Assembly (NCBI GenBank): GCA_947254645.1
Contig: CAMYDW010000007.1
Span: forward strand, 6,339-70,338
Direction of reading: 5' to 3'
Source of the DNA: an uncultured Peptococcaceae bacterium
Lineage (GTDB): Bacteria > Bacillota > Peptococcia > Peptococcales > Peptococcaceae
Length of the DNA: 64,000 bases
In this document: positions 25,982-34,604 of the stretch, in pieces
Layout of the letters: each line of letters starts with the position of its first letter
Numbering within the stretch: the stretch's first letter is position 1
Notes under the pieces: generated by a model
What the model was told of the DNA's origin: nothing
Database searches by the model: none
What the model saw: only the letters and a program-made list of their open reading frames with translations
Translations under genes and position numbers: made by a program

Positions 25982-27103
25982 TTATTCAAATAATACTAAG
26001 TCTGTGCTATGCCCATAAGCCCAATCGCCTTCATTGGCAACGACTGTCGATAAAGCATTCTTTCTCGTTTCGTTGGTTTCTATGCGCATATACACCTGCT
26101 CCAAACCGTGAAGCGCTGCTTCCAGTATCATCACACAACGTAGATATTTCATACGCTTTGGACCAACAATCGCAAGCTGTCCAACATGTTTCCCAACAGA
26201 ATAGCCTGCAATCACCATCCCACATTGTTCCAAGCAAGATGCACTGTTTTCATCCCCTATTCGCACGGTAATGCCTTTGTTTGCTGAATCCTTAAAAAAA
26301 GTGGCAACACGATGGTCATCAGCAAAAGCGGTTAGTAAGGTTTTTATTTTTTCCGTGTCTTGAAATTCTGGATGCTCCAGTATGTGTAAAGGTTCTTCAA
26401 CAATCACCTGCTTGCGTTGTCGTTGATTTAAAATATCGTTCAGCACCTCTAAAATGTCATTTACAAAGCCAGAGGCAGACCCCATTTGGTCAACTAAAAA
26501 CTCAATAAGAGGACGATGCCAGTGTTGCACCGATAAGCCACGTAAGTAATGACTCAACACACTATTGACAACAGAAAGCTCTTTAGCCGTGAATCCCTTT
26601 GGCAAATCAATCAAGCGCTGTTCAACACGTTCATCATCAGTGACCACAACCATGAGGCCACGTTCAGGCATCAAGTAAATGAGATCCAATAGACTAAGCA
26701 AAGGTTGTGTGACCTCTGCTTCTGGAGTCATCATCATCGTTGTATATCCTGTCACATGGGCTATTTCTTTTAGAATAAAGCGTAAACGCTCTTCATCAAT
26801 ACTTGGCTGCGTTTTAATATACTCATATAAGCGTTGCTCTTCTTCAAAGGTATGTTGACCACGTGCCATCAGCTTGTTGACATAATAACGATAGCCTTGG
26901 TCCGTTGGTGCTCGACCCGCCGAGGTATGTGGCTGAGCAATGAAACCCAATTCTTCTAAATCAGCCATCTCATTTCTTATGGTTGCAGAACTAAATCCTA
27001 TATCATATTTTTTTGAGATGGTACGAGAGCCTACTGGCTCAGCAGTTTCAACATAGTCATTCACAATAGCAGCGAGAATCTTCTCTTTTCTTTCATCTAA
27101 CAT
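25982..27103 (-). CDS. hrcA: Heat-inducible transcription repressor HrcA
   Basis: 373 residues. N-terminal winged helix (ETAEPVGSRTISKKYDIGFSS) and GAF-like middle domain. It binds CIRCE and represses the operon it heads; GroEL keeps it folded in known systems. An upstream in-frame ATG (27128-27130) lies inside the CIRCE element. The ATG at 27101-27103, 7 bases after GGAGG, gives the standard MLDERKEKIL start. Confidence 0.97.
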   Translation of the reverse strand: MLDERKEKILAAIVNDYVETAEPVGSRTISKKYDIGFSSATIRNEMADLEELGFIAQPHTSAGRAPTDQGYRYYVNKLMARGQHTFEEEQRLYEYIKTQPSIDEERLRFILKEIAHVTGYTTMMMTPEAEVTQPLLSLLDLIYLMPERGLMVVVTDDERVEQRLIDLPKGFTAKELSVVNSVLSHYLRGLSVQHWHRPLIEFLVDQMGSASGFVNDILEVLNDILNQRQRKQVIVEEPLHILEHPEFQDTEKIKTLLTAFADDHRVATFFKDSANKGITVRIGDENSASCLEQCGMVIAGYSVGKHVGQLAIVGPKRMKYLRCVMILEAALHGLEQVYMRIETNETRKNALSTVVANEGDWAYGHSTDLVLFE

Positions 27104-27119
27104 ACCGCTGCCTCCTTTG

Positions 27120-27146
27120 TTAGCACTCATCTTGTTTGAGTGCTAA
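27120..27146 (-). promoter_or_regulatory. CIRCE operator
   Basis: A perfect TTAGCACTC-N9-GAGTGCTAA inverted repeat between the promoter and hrcA, the HrcA binding site. It lies in the 5' transcribed region. Confidence 0.97.
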
Positions 27147-27155
27147 TCTGTTCTT

Positions 27156-27184
27156 AAAATACCATTCAAAGGCGCCTTTGTCAA
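27156..27184 (-). promoter_or_regulatory. hrcA operon promoter
   Basis: Minus strand TTGACA (27179-27184), 17-bp spacer, TATTTT (27156-27161), placed so that transcription starts at about the CIRCE element. Confidence 0.8.
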
Positions 27185-27190
27185 TACCTC

Positions 27191-28321
27191 TTATAAAAAA
27201 AGCTCAAAAACCCAGTTACCCATTCGCCGACCTGCATCTGTCAACGTTAAAAAATGATCTTTTTGTACAAGCCAACCTTTTTTAGAACCTTCATCAATCG
27301 CATCTTCGAATTGTTTTAGAAAATTTCTTTCATACAGCATATTGAACCGAATCATATCAATGCCTTGGTTCATTCTCAACCCCATAAAAGCACTTTCACT
27401 CATTTGTTCTTCAAGACTGAGCACCTCATTGGTTTGAGGGGGCAAGGTCTTTTTCTCCAATAGAGAATAAATATAATCATTAAACGCTGTTGTATTGGTT
27501 GTTCGCACTGGCCGTTCCCAACCTGTTGCGCCCAAACCGAGCCCTAAATAATTATCCAATCGCCAATACAAGGTATTGTGGATCGACATTCTATTTTCTT
27601 TTGCATAGTTAGAGATTTCATATTGTTGATAGCCGTACTTTTTTAGCCATTCACGTTGCCAATCAAATTGGGCAGCTGCCAAATCCTCATCAATGGCTGG
27701 CAATTGTTGTTTCAGTAGCTCCTGGGCAATTTTTGTTTGTGGTTCTACAATCAATTGATATAACGATAGATGGCTTGGGGCCAAGTCGATGGCTTGTTGC
27801 AGCGTCTCCTGCCAAAGCCTCTGATTCATCGATGGCAAACCATACATCAGGTCGAGATTGATATTATTTATGCCCTGCGCTCTAGCAAGGCTCACTGCTT
27901 CACGCACTTGTGCCGCTGTATGGATACGTCCTAGCACCTTAAGCAGGGCTGTATCAAAGCTTTGTACACCAAAAGAGAGTCTATTCACGCCCCCTTGTTG
28001 CAATTCATATAGTTTTTCCGCATCAACAGTGCCAGGATTTGCCTCTACTGTAAACTCCTCCACTTTTGTTGTGTCAATGACAGCAGCAATACCATGCATC
28101 AGTTTTTTCAGTAAGCCCACACTTAAAACCGTCGGCGTACCACCGCCTATGAAAATACTGACGGGGTTTGCCCATTTTTCTGTAACACGAAGCTCTATTT
28201 CTTTAATTAAGGCTTCTATATAAAGGGATTGTTTTCTATCATCGTGTACTGGATACGATAAGAAATCACAGTAACTGCATTTTTGTGCGCAAAAAGGAAT
28301 GTGTATATAAATGCCGTACAT
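27191..28321 (-). CDS. hemW: HemW-like radical SAM protein
   Basis: 376 residues beginning MYGIYIHIPFCAQKCSYCDF, with the CxxxCxxC iron-sulfur cluster at Cys11, Cys15 and Cys18, the SAM-binding GGGTPT and EANPGT motifs, and the HemN C-terminal domain. It lacks the extra N-terminal residues of true oxygen-independent coproporphyrinogen oxidase HemN, so it is more likely HemW, a heme-binding protein. The second ATG was chosen (GGAG at 7 bases; the first is one base away). Sits between lepA and the hrcA operon, the usual Bacillota order. Confidence 0.93.
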   Translation of the reverse strand: MYGIYIHIPFCAQKCSYCDFLSYPVHDDRKQSLYIEALIKEIELRVTEKWANPVSIFIGGGTPTVLSVGLLKKLMHGIAAVIDTTKVEEFTVEANPGTVDAEKLYELQQGGVNRLSFGVQSFDTALLKVLGRIHTAAQVREAVSLARAQGINNINLDLMYGLPSMNQRLWQETLQQAIDLAPSHLSLYQLIVEPQTKIAQELLKQQLPAIDEDLAAAQFDWQREWLKKYGYQQYEISNYAKENRMSIHNTLYWRLDNYLGLGLGATGWERPVRTTNTTAFNDYIYSLLEKKTLPPQTNEVLSLEEQMSESAFMGLRMNQGIDMIRFNMLYERNFLKQFEDAIDEGSKKGWLVQKDHFLTLTDAGRRMGNWVFELFL

Positions 28322-28346
28322 TCTCATGCTCCTTTCCTTCAGTTAT

Positions 28347-28381
28347 AAAAAAACCTGTATCTCAAAGATACAGGTTTTTTT
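28347..28381 (-). terminator. lepA terminator
   Basis: Stem AACCTGTATCT/AGATACAGGTT followed on the minus strand by seven T, immediately after the lepA stop and 25 bases before the hemW start. Confidence 0.92.
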
Positions 28382-28382
28382 A

Positions 28383-30188
28383 TCAGCCTTCATCATCCAA
28401 ACTCAATACTGCCATAAATGCTTCTTGTGGAATTTCTACACTACCAACTTGCTTCATGCGCTTCTTACCCTCTTTTTGCTTTTCGAGCAATTTGCGCTTA
28501 CGGCTAATATCCCCACCATAGCATTTATCTAAAACGTTTTTACGCATTGCTTTTACCGTTTCACGGGCAATGACCTTATTGCCTATCGCTGCTTGAATAG
28601 GCACTTCAAACATTTGACGTGGTATCAATTTTTGAAGTTTTCCAACCAAAGCACGTCCACGATAATAAGCTTTGTCTCTATGTACAATGCAAGACAAGGC
28701 ATCCACAGGATCTCCATTTACAAGGACATCTAGCTTGACCAGCTTGCTTTCACGATAACCATTCATTTCATAATCCAAAGAGGCATAGCCTTTGGTTCTT
28801 GTTTTCAAAAGGTCAAAATAGTCAAAGACAATTTCCGCCAAAGGAATATCATAAATAACATTGACACGGGTCTTGGTCATATACTGCATATCAATGAACA
28901 CCCCACGCTTATCTTGGGAGAGCTCCATGACGCCACCAACATAATCCTTCGGGACCATTACATTGACACGTGCATAAGGCTCTTCTATATGATCAATACG
29001 TTGTGGCGGCGGCAATTGTGCAGGGTTATCCACTTCAATCATGGTGCCATCTGTCTGATAGATATGATAGATAACACTTGGCGCAGTGGTGATTAAAGAA
29101 AGATTGTATTCACGCTCTAATCGCTCCTGAATAATTTCCATGTGAAGCATGCCTAAGAAGCCGCAACGATACCCAAATCCAAGGGCTTGAGAGGTTTCTG
29201 GCTCATATTCTAGCGCCGCATCATTTAAGCTTAACTTAGAAAGAGAATCCTTCAATTCAGGATATTGTTCATTGTCCACTGGATACAAGCCACAGAATAC
29301 CATCGGGGTTGCTTTTTTATATCCTGGCAATGCCATTTCTGCAGGTCTATTTTCATCGGTAATGGTATCCCCGACACGTGTATCACTGACTTGTTTCATG
29401 CTGGCAGCAACATATCCTACCTCGCCTGCTGAAAGCTGTTTCACTTTCTTTTCTTTTGGAGTATGCACCCCAATTTCTGTGACATCAAAGGAATGGTTAT
29501 TGTGCATCATACGAATGCTGGTATTGTCTCTCAATGTCCCTTCGATAACACGAATATAGGCAATCGCCCCACGATAGGCATCATAATAAGAGTCAAAAAT
29601 CATGGCACGCAATGGTGCATTCGCATCTCCTTCTGGGGAAGGAATACGAGCAACAATCGCTTCTAAAATATCTTCAATACCAATACCTGTTTTAGCTGAG
29701 CAAAGAATGGCATCGCTCGCATCTAATCCAATGACTTCTTCAATTTCATCTTTCACGCGCTCTGGCTCTGCGCTCGGCAAGTCAATTTTATTGATGACCG
29801 GAATGATTTCCAAATCATGTTCAAGGGCCAAGTAAACATTGGCAAGGGTCTGTGCTTCAATGCCTTGAGCAGCGTCCACAACCAAAAGAGCGCCTTCACA
29901 AGCTGCCAAAGAGCGACTGACCTCATAAGTAAAATCGACATGCCCTGGGGTGTCGATGAGGTTCAAGATATACTCCTTGCCATCTTTCGCCTTATAATTG
30001 ATACGTACTGTTTGCAACTTAATCGTGATACCACGTTCACGCTCAATATCCATGTTATCAAGAAGTTGCGCTTGCATTTCACGTTTTTCAACGGTATTTG
30101 TCAATTCTAAAAGACGGTCTGCCAAGGTAGACTTCCCGTGGTCAATATGTGCAATAATACAAAAATTACGAATTTGTTGTTGCTGCAT
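28383..30188 (-). CDS. lepA: Elongation factor 4 (LepA)
   Basis: 601-residue ribosome-associated GTPase. G1 AHIDHGKST, G3 DTPGHVDF and G4 NKIDLP are intact, and the LepA-specific C-terminal domain follows (DVLVNGDPVDALSCIVHRDKAY). It has no domain IV, unlike EF-G. Thought to act in initiation or in handling stalled translocation. It precedes hemW as in Bacillus. Confidence 0.98.
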   Translation of the reverse strand: MQQQQIRNFCIIAHIDHGKSTLADRLLELTNTVEKREMQAQLLDNMDIERERGITIKLQTVRINYKAKDGKEYILNLIDTPGHVDFTYEVSRSLAACEGALLVVDAAQGIEAQTLANVYLALEHDLEIIPVINKIDLPSAEPERVKDEIEEVIGLDASDAILCSAKTGIGIEDILEAIVARIPSPEGDANAPLRAMIFDSYYDAYRGAIAYIRVIEGTLRDNTSIRMMHNNHSFDVTEIGVHTPKEKKVKQLSAGEVGYVAASMKQVSDTRVGDTITDENRPAEMALPGYKKATPMVFCGLYPVDNEQYPELKDSLSKLSLNDAALEYEPETSQALGFGYRCGFLGMLHMEIIQERLEREYNLSLITTAPSVIYHIYQTDGTMIEVDNPAQLPPPQRIDHIEEPYARVNVMVPKDYVGGVMELSQDKRGVFIDMQYMTKTRVNVIYDIPLAEIVFDYFDLLKTRTKGYASLDYEMNGYRESKLVKLDVLVNGDPVDALSCIVHRDKAYYRGRALVGKLQKLIPRQMFEVPIQAAIGNKVIARETVKAMRKNVLDKCYGGDISRKRKLLEKQKEGKKRMKQVGSVEIPQEAFMAVLSLDDEG

Positions 30189-30201
30189 AGCTGCTCCCCT
30201 C

Positions 30202-31785
30202 TTATCTGTTCAAATGAAGTTTTCTTTTAATCAATGCTGTAAAATCATCCATTTCTTCAATATGTAAAAGGTAGGCCATTGCAACAAACACAACAATGCC
30301 AATCCCTACTGCACCGAAGAGTTCAATCATTTGGTGACTTTTCAAGCTGCTATCCAAAAATATTTCACTAACACGTGATGACAACACCACGACAATCCCC
30401 ATCACACCAGAGGCGATGCAGATTTTTACAAAGGAAATAAATATTTTTCTAGACCCTAATGAGCCGACCTTGTTTCTCAGTATCACATAAAGCAGTACCA
30501 TTGATACCAAGCCTGCCACAGAATAAGCAAGGGCCAATCCGCGCGCAGAAAAAACGCGTACAAAGACGAAGCTCAAAATAATATTAATAAAGATAATCCC
30601 ACAATTGACAAGCACCGCACTTTTAGTATCTCTTATCGCGTAAAATCCTCTATTAAGAATTTGTTGTTGGCTGTAGCCAATAATCCCTATACAATAAAAA
30701 ATCAACAAAGAAGCTGTTAAGGTCACATTATTTTCAGTGAATCGACCTTGCATAAATAATGCACGAATGAGCGGCTCTGCCACAGCAATCAAGCCAACAC
30801 TTGCTGGTATGAGAATAAAATTATTGAGATTAATACCACTCACCATTTTTTCTTTGAAGCCATCCATATCATGTTTGGCGACCAGTTGAGTGAGGGTAGG
30901 AAAAAAAGCGGAGGCGATAGCAGTTGCAAAAACACCCACAGGGAGCTGCATCAATCGGTTGGCATTATTGAGGGCTGTAACAGTCCCCTCATCCAAACGA
31001 CTCCCTAAGTTTTGAGTAACAAAAAAGTTTAAATAAATAACACTTAAACCCAGCACAACGGGCAAAGCAAGACGGAAAAATTCATAAACGCCCTCATGTC
31101 TCACATCCAACACTGGACGATATTTCACACCGATTTTCATCAACACTGGTATATGCGCCAAGAAGTTCAAATAACTCCCTACAACGACCCCAATGGCAAA
31201 GCCTGTGATACCAATTGCTGGCATCAACCAAATCCCAATAGCAATAATGGCAATATTATACAAGAGAGAGCCGATGGCTGGCGCACTGAATTGTTGATAG
31301 ACATGGCAGATGCCTTGGCAGATGCCACTCAAACACATAAAGAAACTCTGTAAAAGCATCATACGTGTTAAATACACCGCCAGTTGCTGTGTGTTTTCTG
31401 CATATCCAACGGCGAGAAAATGTTGCATAATCCAAGGAACCGCCAAGTAACAGCCAAAAATTCCAATAAAAACCGCAATCAGCATGAGATTGAAAAGGGT
31501 GCTTGCCACATGCCAAGCTTCATCCTCTCTATGTTCACTCACATAACCACTTAATACAGGAATAAACGCTGTTGAAAAAGCACCACCGATTAATACCAAA
31601 TAAAGAAAATCTGGTATCAAAAAAGCAGCTTTATAAGCATCTGTCATCCAACCTTGTCCAAAAGCGGTTGTCATGACAATCTCTCGCATATAGCCTAATA
31701 CACGTGACAAGGCGCTCATCACGACCAAAAATCCTGTAATTTGTCCTAAAGAACGTTTTTTTAAGGCAGGCTTTCCTGTGGACAT
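30202..31785 (-). CDS. murJ: Lipid II flippase MurJ (MviN family)
   Basis: 527 residues with about 14 membrane spans; MOP superfamily. The N-terminal helix with LSRVLGYMREIVMTTAFGQGWMTDAYKAAF and the FLVLIGGAFSTAFIPV-type region (LYLVLIGGAFSTAFIPVLSG) match MurJ. It flips lipid II for peptidoglycan synthesis. The ATG at 31783-31785 is 7 bases from AAAGGG; an upstream GTG would add seven residues before the ribosome site. 13 bases before lepA, so probably one transcript. Confidence 0.93.
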   Translation of the reverse strand: MSTGKPALKKRSLGQITGFLVVMSALSRVLGYMREIVMTTAFGQGWMTDAYKAAFLIPDFLYLVLIGGAFSTAFIPVLSGYVSEHREDEAWHVASTLFNLMLIAVFIGIFGCYLAVPWIMQHFLAVGYAENTQQLAVYLTRMMLLQSFFMCLSGICQGICHVYQQFSAPAIGSLLYNIAIIAIGIWLMPAIGITGFAIGVVVGSYLNFLAHIPVLMKIGVKYRPVLDVRHEGVYEFFRLALPVVLGLSVIYLNFFVTQNLGSRLDEGTVTALNNANRLMQLPVGVFATAIASAFFPTLTQLVAKHDMDGFKEKMVSGINLNNFILIPASVGLIAVAEPLIRALFMQGRFTENNVTLTASLLIFYCIGIIGYSQQQILNRGFYAIRDTKSAVLVNCGIIFINIILSFVFVRVFSARGLALAYSVAGLVSMVLLYVILRNKVGSLGSRKIFISFVKICIASGVMGIVVVLSSRVSEIFLDSSLKSHQMIELFGAVGIGIVVFVAMAYLLHIEEMDDFTALIKRKLHLNR

Positions 31786-31819
31786 CCTAACACCCTTTCT
31801 CGTCACTTAATTATCATAA

Positions 31820-31846
31820 CAAGGGAACCTCTAAGAGGTTCCCTTG
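31820..31846 (-). terminator. Hairpin after glnN, probable terminator
   Basis: A near-perfect 13-bp inverted repeat CAAGGGAACCTCT/AGAGGTTCCCTTG, 5 bases after the glnN stop. The following tail TTATGATAATT is only partly T-rich, so termination may be leaky into murJ. Confidence 0.6.
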
Positions 31847-31850
31847 TGCT

Positions 31851-33950
31851 TTATTCACAATGTAGTAATAAAGAAGTATAGCTCGGCATGCCCCATTGCT
31901 TTTCATCGACCAATGGTTCCAAGGCATCACCATATTCACGAAGCTTATTCATTGCACTGATGACAGTGTCTTGATAAGCCAAAGACTGTGCTTCAATATT
32001 CTCTGTGCGTTGCGCTTTTGACACTGCAACTTCTAACTCGGTCAAAGCATTCTTAAATTTGTTCAACAAATCAGAGAGCTCTTGTAGAATTTCATATTCA
32101 GCACAAATGGTCACATCAAGACCAATGTTTTTCTTATTATTCAACAGATTTACCAACATGGTTTGATAACCTAATACAGATGGCATGATTGTTTTTTTAG
32201 CCATTTCAATCATTGTTAGTGCTTCGATGTTGACAGTGCGACTATAAGAAGTGAAGTGAATTTCCATACGAGAATAGACTTCTTCTGCAGAATAAATGCC
32301 ATTTTTAACAAACAACTCCAAGTTTTTCGGAGAAACATACTCTGGAAAAGCTTCTACAGCGTTGGATAAGTTTGGCAAACCACGACGTGCTGCTTCTTCT
32401 TCCCAAGCTTTTGTATAGTTGTTGCCATTGAAGATAATGCGCTTATGAGCTTTGATTTCGTCACGCAAAAGGGCATTCAATTCTTCCCAGAAATCTTCAG
32501 CAGCTTCTAAACGATCTGCATATTCTCCTAAAATTGCCCCGATAGCAGTATTCAAAGCAATATTTGGACCAGCAGTAGAAGCAGAAGCCCCTGGCATACG
32601 GAATTCAAACTTATTGCCAGTGAAAGCAAATGGAGAGGTTCTATTTCTATCGGAGATGTCTTGTGGAAGCGGTGGCAACGTGTTAATGCCCAATTCCAAG
32701 AACCTTTTGTTCTTTTCAACTGCGTATTGTCCACCTGCTTCAATATCTTCAAGAATGTCTGTCAATTCTTGTCCAAGGAAAATACTCAAAATAGCTGGTG
32801 GTGCTTCATCACCGCCAAGACGATGGTCATTGCCTGCACTTGCGATAACAAGGCGCATTAATTCTGGGTATTCATCCACAGCATGCAACATTGCACAAAC
32901 AAAAAGTACAAATCTTGCATTTTCCTTTGCACTTTTGCCTGGGCTCAGTAGATTTTCGCCCTCAGGGGTTCCTACTGCCCAGTTGATGTGTTTGCCAGAG
33001 CCATTGACGCCCTTATATGGTTTTTCGTGCAATAAGCACTCAAAACCATGTTTTTTTGCCACCTCTTGCAAACATGCCATAACCAACTGATTTTGGTCAT
33101 TGGCAACGTTGCAGCTATCAAAAACAGGCACGATTTCAAATTGACAAGGCGCCACTTCTGAGTGCTTCATTTTAGCAGGCACACCGATACGCCATAAGGT
33201 TTCATCAACCTCTTTCATGAATGCAGCTTCTCGCTTACCAATAGCGCCGAAATAGTAGTCTTCAAACTCTTGCCCCTTTGGCGCTGGTGCCCCAAATAGC
33301 GTGCGTCCGCAGATTGCAAGGTCTTTACGACGATGATATAAATCAGCATCTACCAAAAAATATTCTTGTTCTGCACCCATGGTTGGAATGACACGCTTGG
33401 TCTCTCTATCCCCAAAAAGGCGCAAAATACGTAACCCTTGTTTATTAACCAACGCCATTGCACGAAGCAATGGTGTTTTTTTATCTAAAACATAGCCATT
33501 ATAGGAAATAAAAATACTAGGAATATATAAGGACCCATTTTTAACAAAGGCTGGTGAAGTCGGGTCCCAAGAGGTATAGCCACGTGCCTCAAAAGTATCA
33601 CGCAACCCCCCTGATGGAAAAGAGGAAGCGTCTGGTTCGCCTTTTACTAAGTTTTTACCAGAAAACTCTAAAATTGCTGAACGGTTGCTTTGTGGAGAAA
33701 GAAAACTGTCATGCTTCTCCGCTGTTGCACCTGTCATTGGTTGGAACCAATGGGCAAAATGAGTAGCCCCTTTTTCGAGCGCCCAATCTTTCATTGCAGT
33801 AGCTACTATATCAGCAATCTGAATATCTAAGTCAGAACCTGTAAGGATGGTTGCTTTTAAGGATTCATATACTTTATGAGGCAAGCGTTGTTGCATCACC
33901 TCATCATTAAATACATCAGATGCATACATATTTAATAAGTTCTCTTTCAT
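31851..33950 (-). CDS. glnN: Glutamine synthetase, type III
   Basis: 699 residues, the length of GSIII (about 700, against 450 for GSI). It shows the GSIII signatures in the N-terminal FAHWFQPMTGATAEKHDSF, the ATP site in KGVNGSGKHINWAVG, and AGNDHRLGGDEAPPAI; catalytic-domain residues NRTSPFAFTGNKFEFR are intact. It makes glutamine from glutamate, ammonia and ATP. It is preceded by a small membrane protein in the same operon. No GlnR site or PII gene is seen. Confidence 0.97.
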   Translation of the reverse strand: MKENLLNMYASDVFNDEVMQQRLPHKVYESLKATILTGSDLDIQIADIVATAMKDWALEKGATHFAHWFQPMTGATAEKHDSFLSPQSNRSAILEFSGKNLVKGEPDASSFPSGGLRDTFEARGYTSWDPTSPAFVKNGSLYIPSIFISYNGYVLDKKTPLLRAMALVNKQGLRILRLFGDRETKRVIPTMGAEQEYFLVDADLYHRRKDLAICGRTLFGAPAPKGQEFEDYYFGAIGKREAAFMKEVDETLWRIGVPAKMKHSEVAPCQFEIVPVFDSCNVANDQNQLVMACLQEVAKKHGFECLLHEKPYKGVNGSGKHINWAVGTPEGENLLSPGKSAKENARFVLFVCAMLHAVDEYPELMRLVIASAGNDHRLGGDEAPPAILSIFLGQELTDILEDIEAGGQYAVEKNKRFLELGINTLPPLPQDISDRNRTSPFAFTGNKFEFRMPGASASTAGPNIALNTAIGAILGEYADRLEAAEDFWEELNALLRDEIKAHKRIIFNGNNYTKAWEEEAARRGLPNLSNAVEAFPEYVSPKNLELFVKNGIYSAEEVYSRMEIHFTSYSRTVNIEALTMIEMAKKTIMPSVLGYQTMLVNLLNNKKNIGLDVTICAEYEILQELSDLLNKFKNALTELEVAVSKAQRTENIEAQSLAYQDTVISAMNKLREYGDALEPLVDEKQWGMPSYTSLLLHCE

Positions 33951-33984
33951 TCCTATGTTCCTTTCTTCCTACATCAAACATCGA

Positions 33985-34443
33985 CTAGTGTTTCTTTTTC
34001 TTTTTCTTTGTCCCGTTTTTAGAACAAGGCTTTGTACTCTGACCTATATCTGTGCAATGAAGCAGATAATTTCTTTCATTCATAATCCAGCTTACCAACA
34101 CACTAATCAAGATAGGTACTGTTACAAAACTATTATTAACCACAGATTTCAAGACGGCCATCATATTAAGACCGAACTGTAAACTGTAGGTTAAAAACAC
34201 CATAATAATTAAGCCAATGGTTATCCCACCCCATTTAAACATATAGAAAATAAGTCCATCTGCATGAATTTTGGGATGTGTTTCGCAGAGGTCAACACGT
34301 GCAGGTTTTAATAGCATATAAAACGGCATGGCAAAAGACAATAACCAGTAAGGGGCCATTTCCTTCGCACCAGCATAGAGAATACCATAAATCAGCACCG
34401 CATACCCTACGCGCCATGTTGACATTTTCGAGTCTTTATTCAT
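33985..34443 (-). CDS. Small four-span membrane protein upstream of glnN, unrecognised
   Basis: 152 residues with about four hydrophobic segments (ILYAGAKEMAPYWLLSFAMPF, GGITIGLIIMVFLTYSL and others) and a positively charged C-terminus ending in a run of lysines. I do not recognise the family. The start at 34441-34443 has GGGAG at 8 bases. It shares the promoter at 34484-34512 and lies 34 bases before glnN, so a link with ammonium or amino-acid supply is possible but unproven. Confidence 0.8.
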   Translation of the reverse strand: MNKDSKMSTWRVGYAVLIYGILYAGAKEMAPYWLLSFAMPFYMLLKPARVDLCETHPKIHADGLIFYMFKWGGITIGLIIMVFLTYSLQFGLNMMAVLKSVVNNSFVTVPILISVLVSWIMNERNYLLHCTDIGQSTKPCSKNGTKKKKKKH

Positions 34444-34483
34444 CTCTTCAACTCCCATTGTTTAAATAAAAACAATATGAATC

Positions 34484-34512
34484 ATTATATCACAGTGACT
34501 TTTTTTTGTCAG
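34484..34512 (-). promoter_or_regulatory. Promoter of the membrane protein-glnN operon
   Basis: Minus strand CTGACA (34507-34512), 17-bp spacer including an A-run, TATAAT (34484-34489). Confidence 0.7.
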
Positions 34513-34551
34513 TATATCGAATAAATTTTGGAAACTATAAAATATCTTTAC

Positions 34552-34587
34552 AAAAAAAAGCAAGACACAAATGTGTCTTGCTTTTTT
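34552..34587 (-). terminator. Lactate permease terminator
   Basis: Stem GCAAGACACA/TGTGTCTTGC (34560-34569 with 34572-34581) with flanking A/T runs, 18 bases beyond the permease stop. Confidence 0.9.
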
Positions 34588-34604
34588 AATTTTTATGCAT
34601 TCAC

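Noticed and set aside
27104..27130. Longer HrcA starting in the CIRCE element
   Set aside because: It would precede the GGAGG site and is not conserved in the family.
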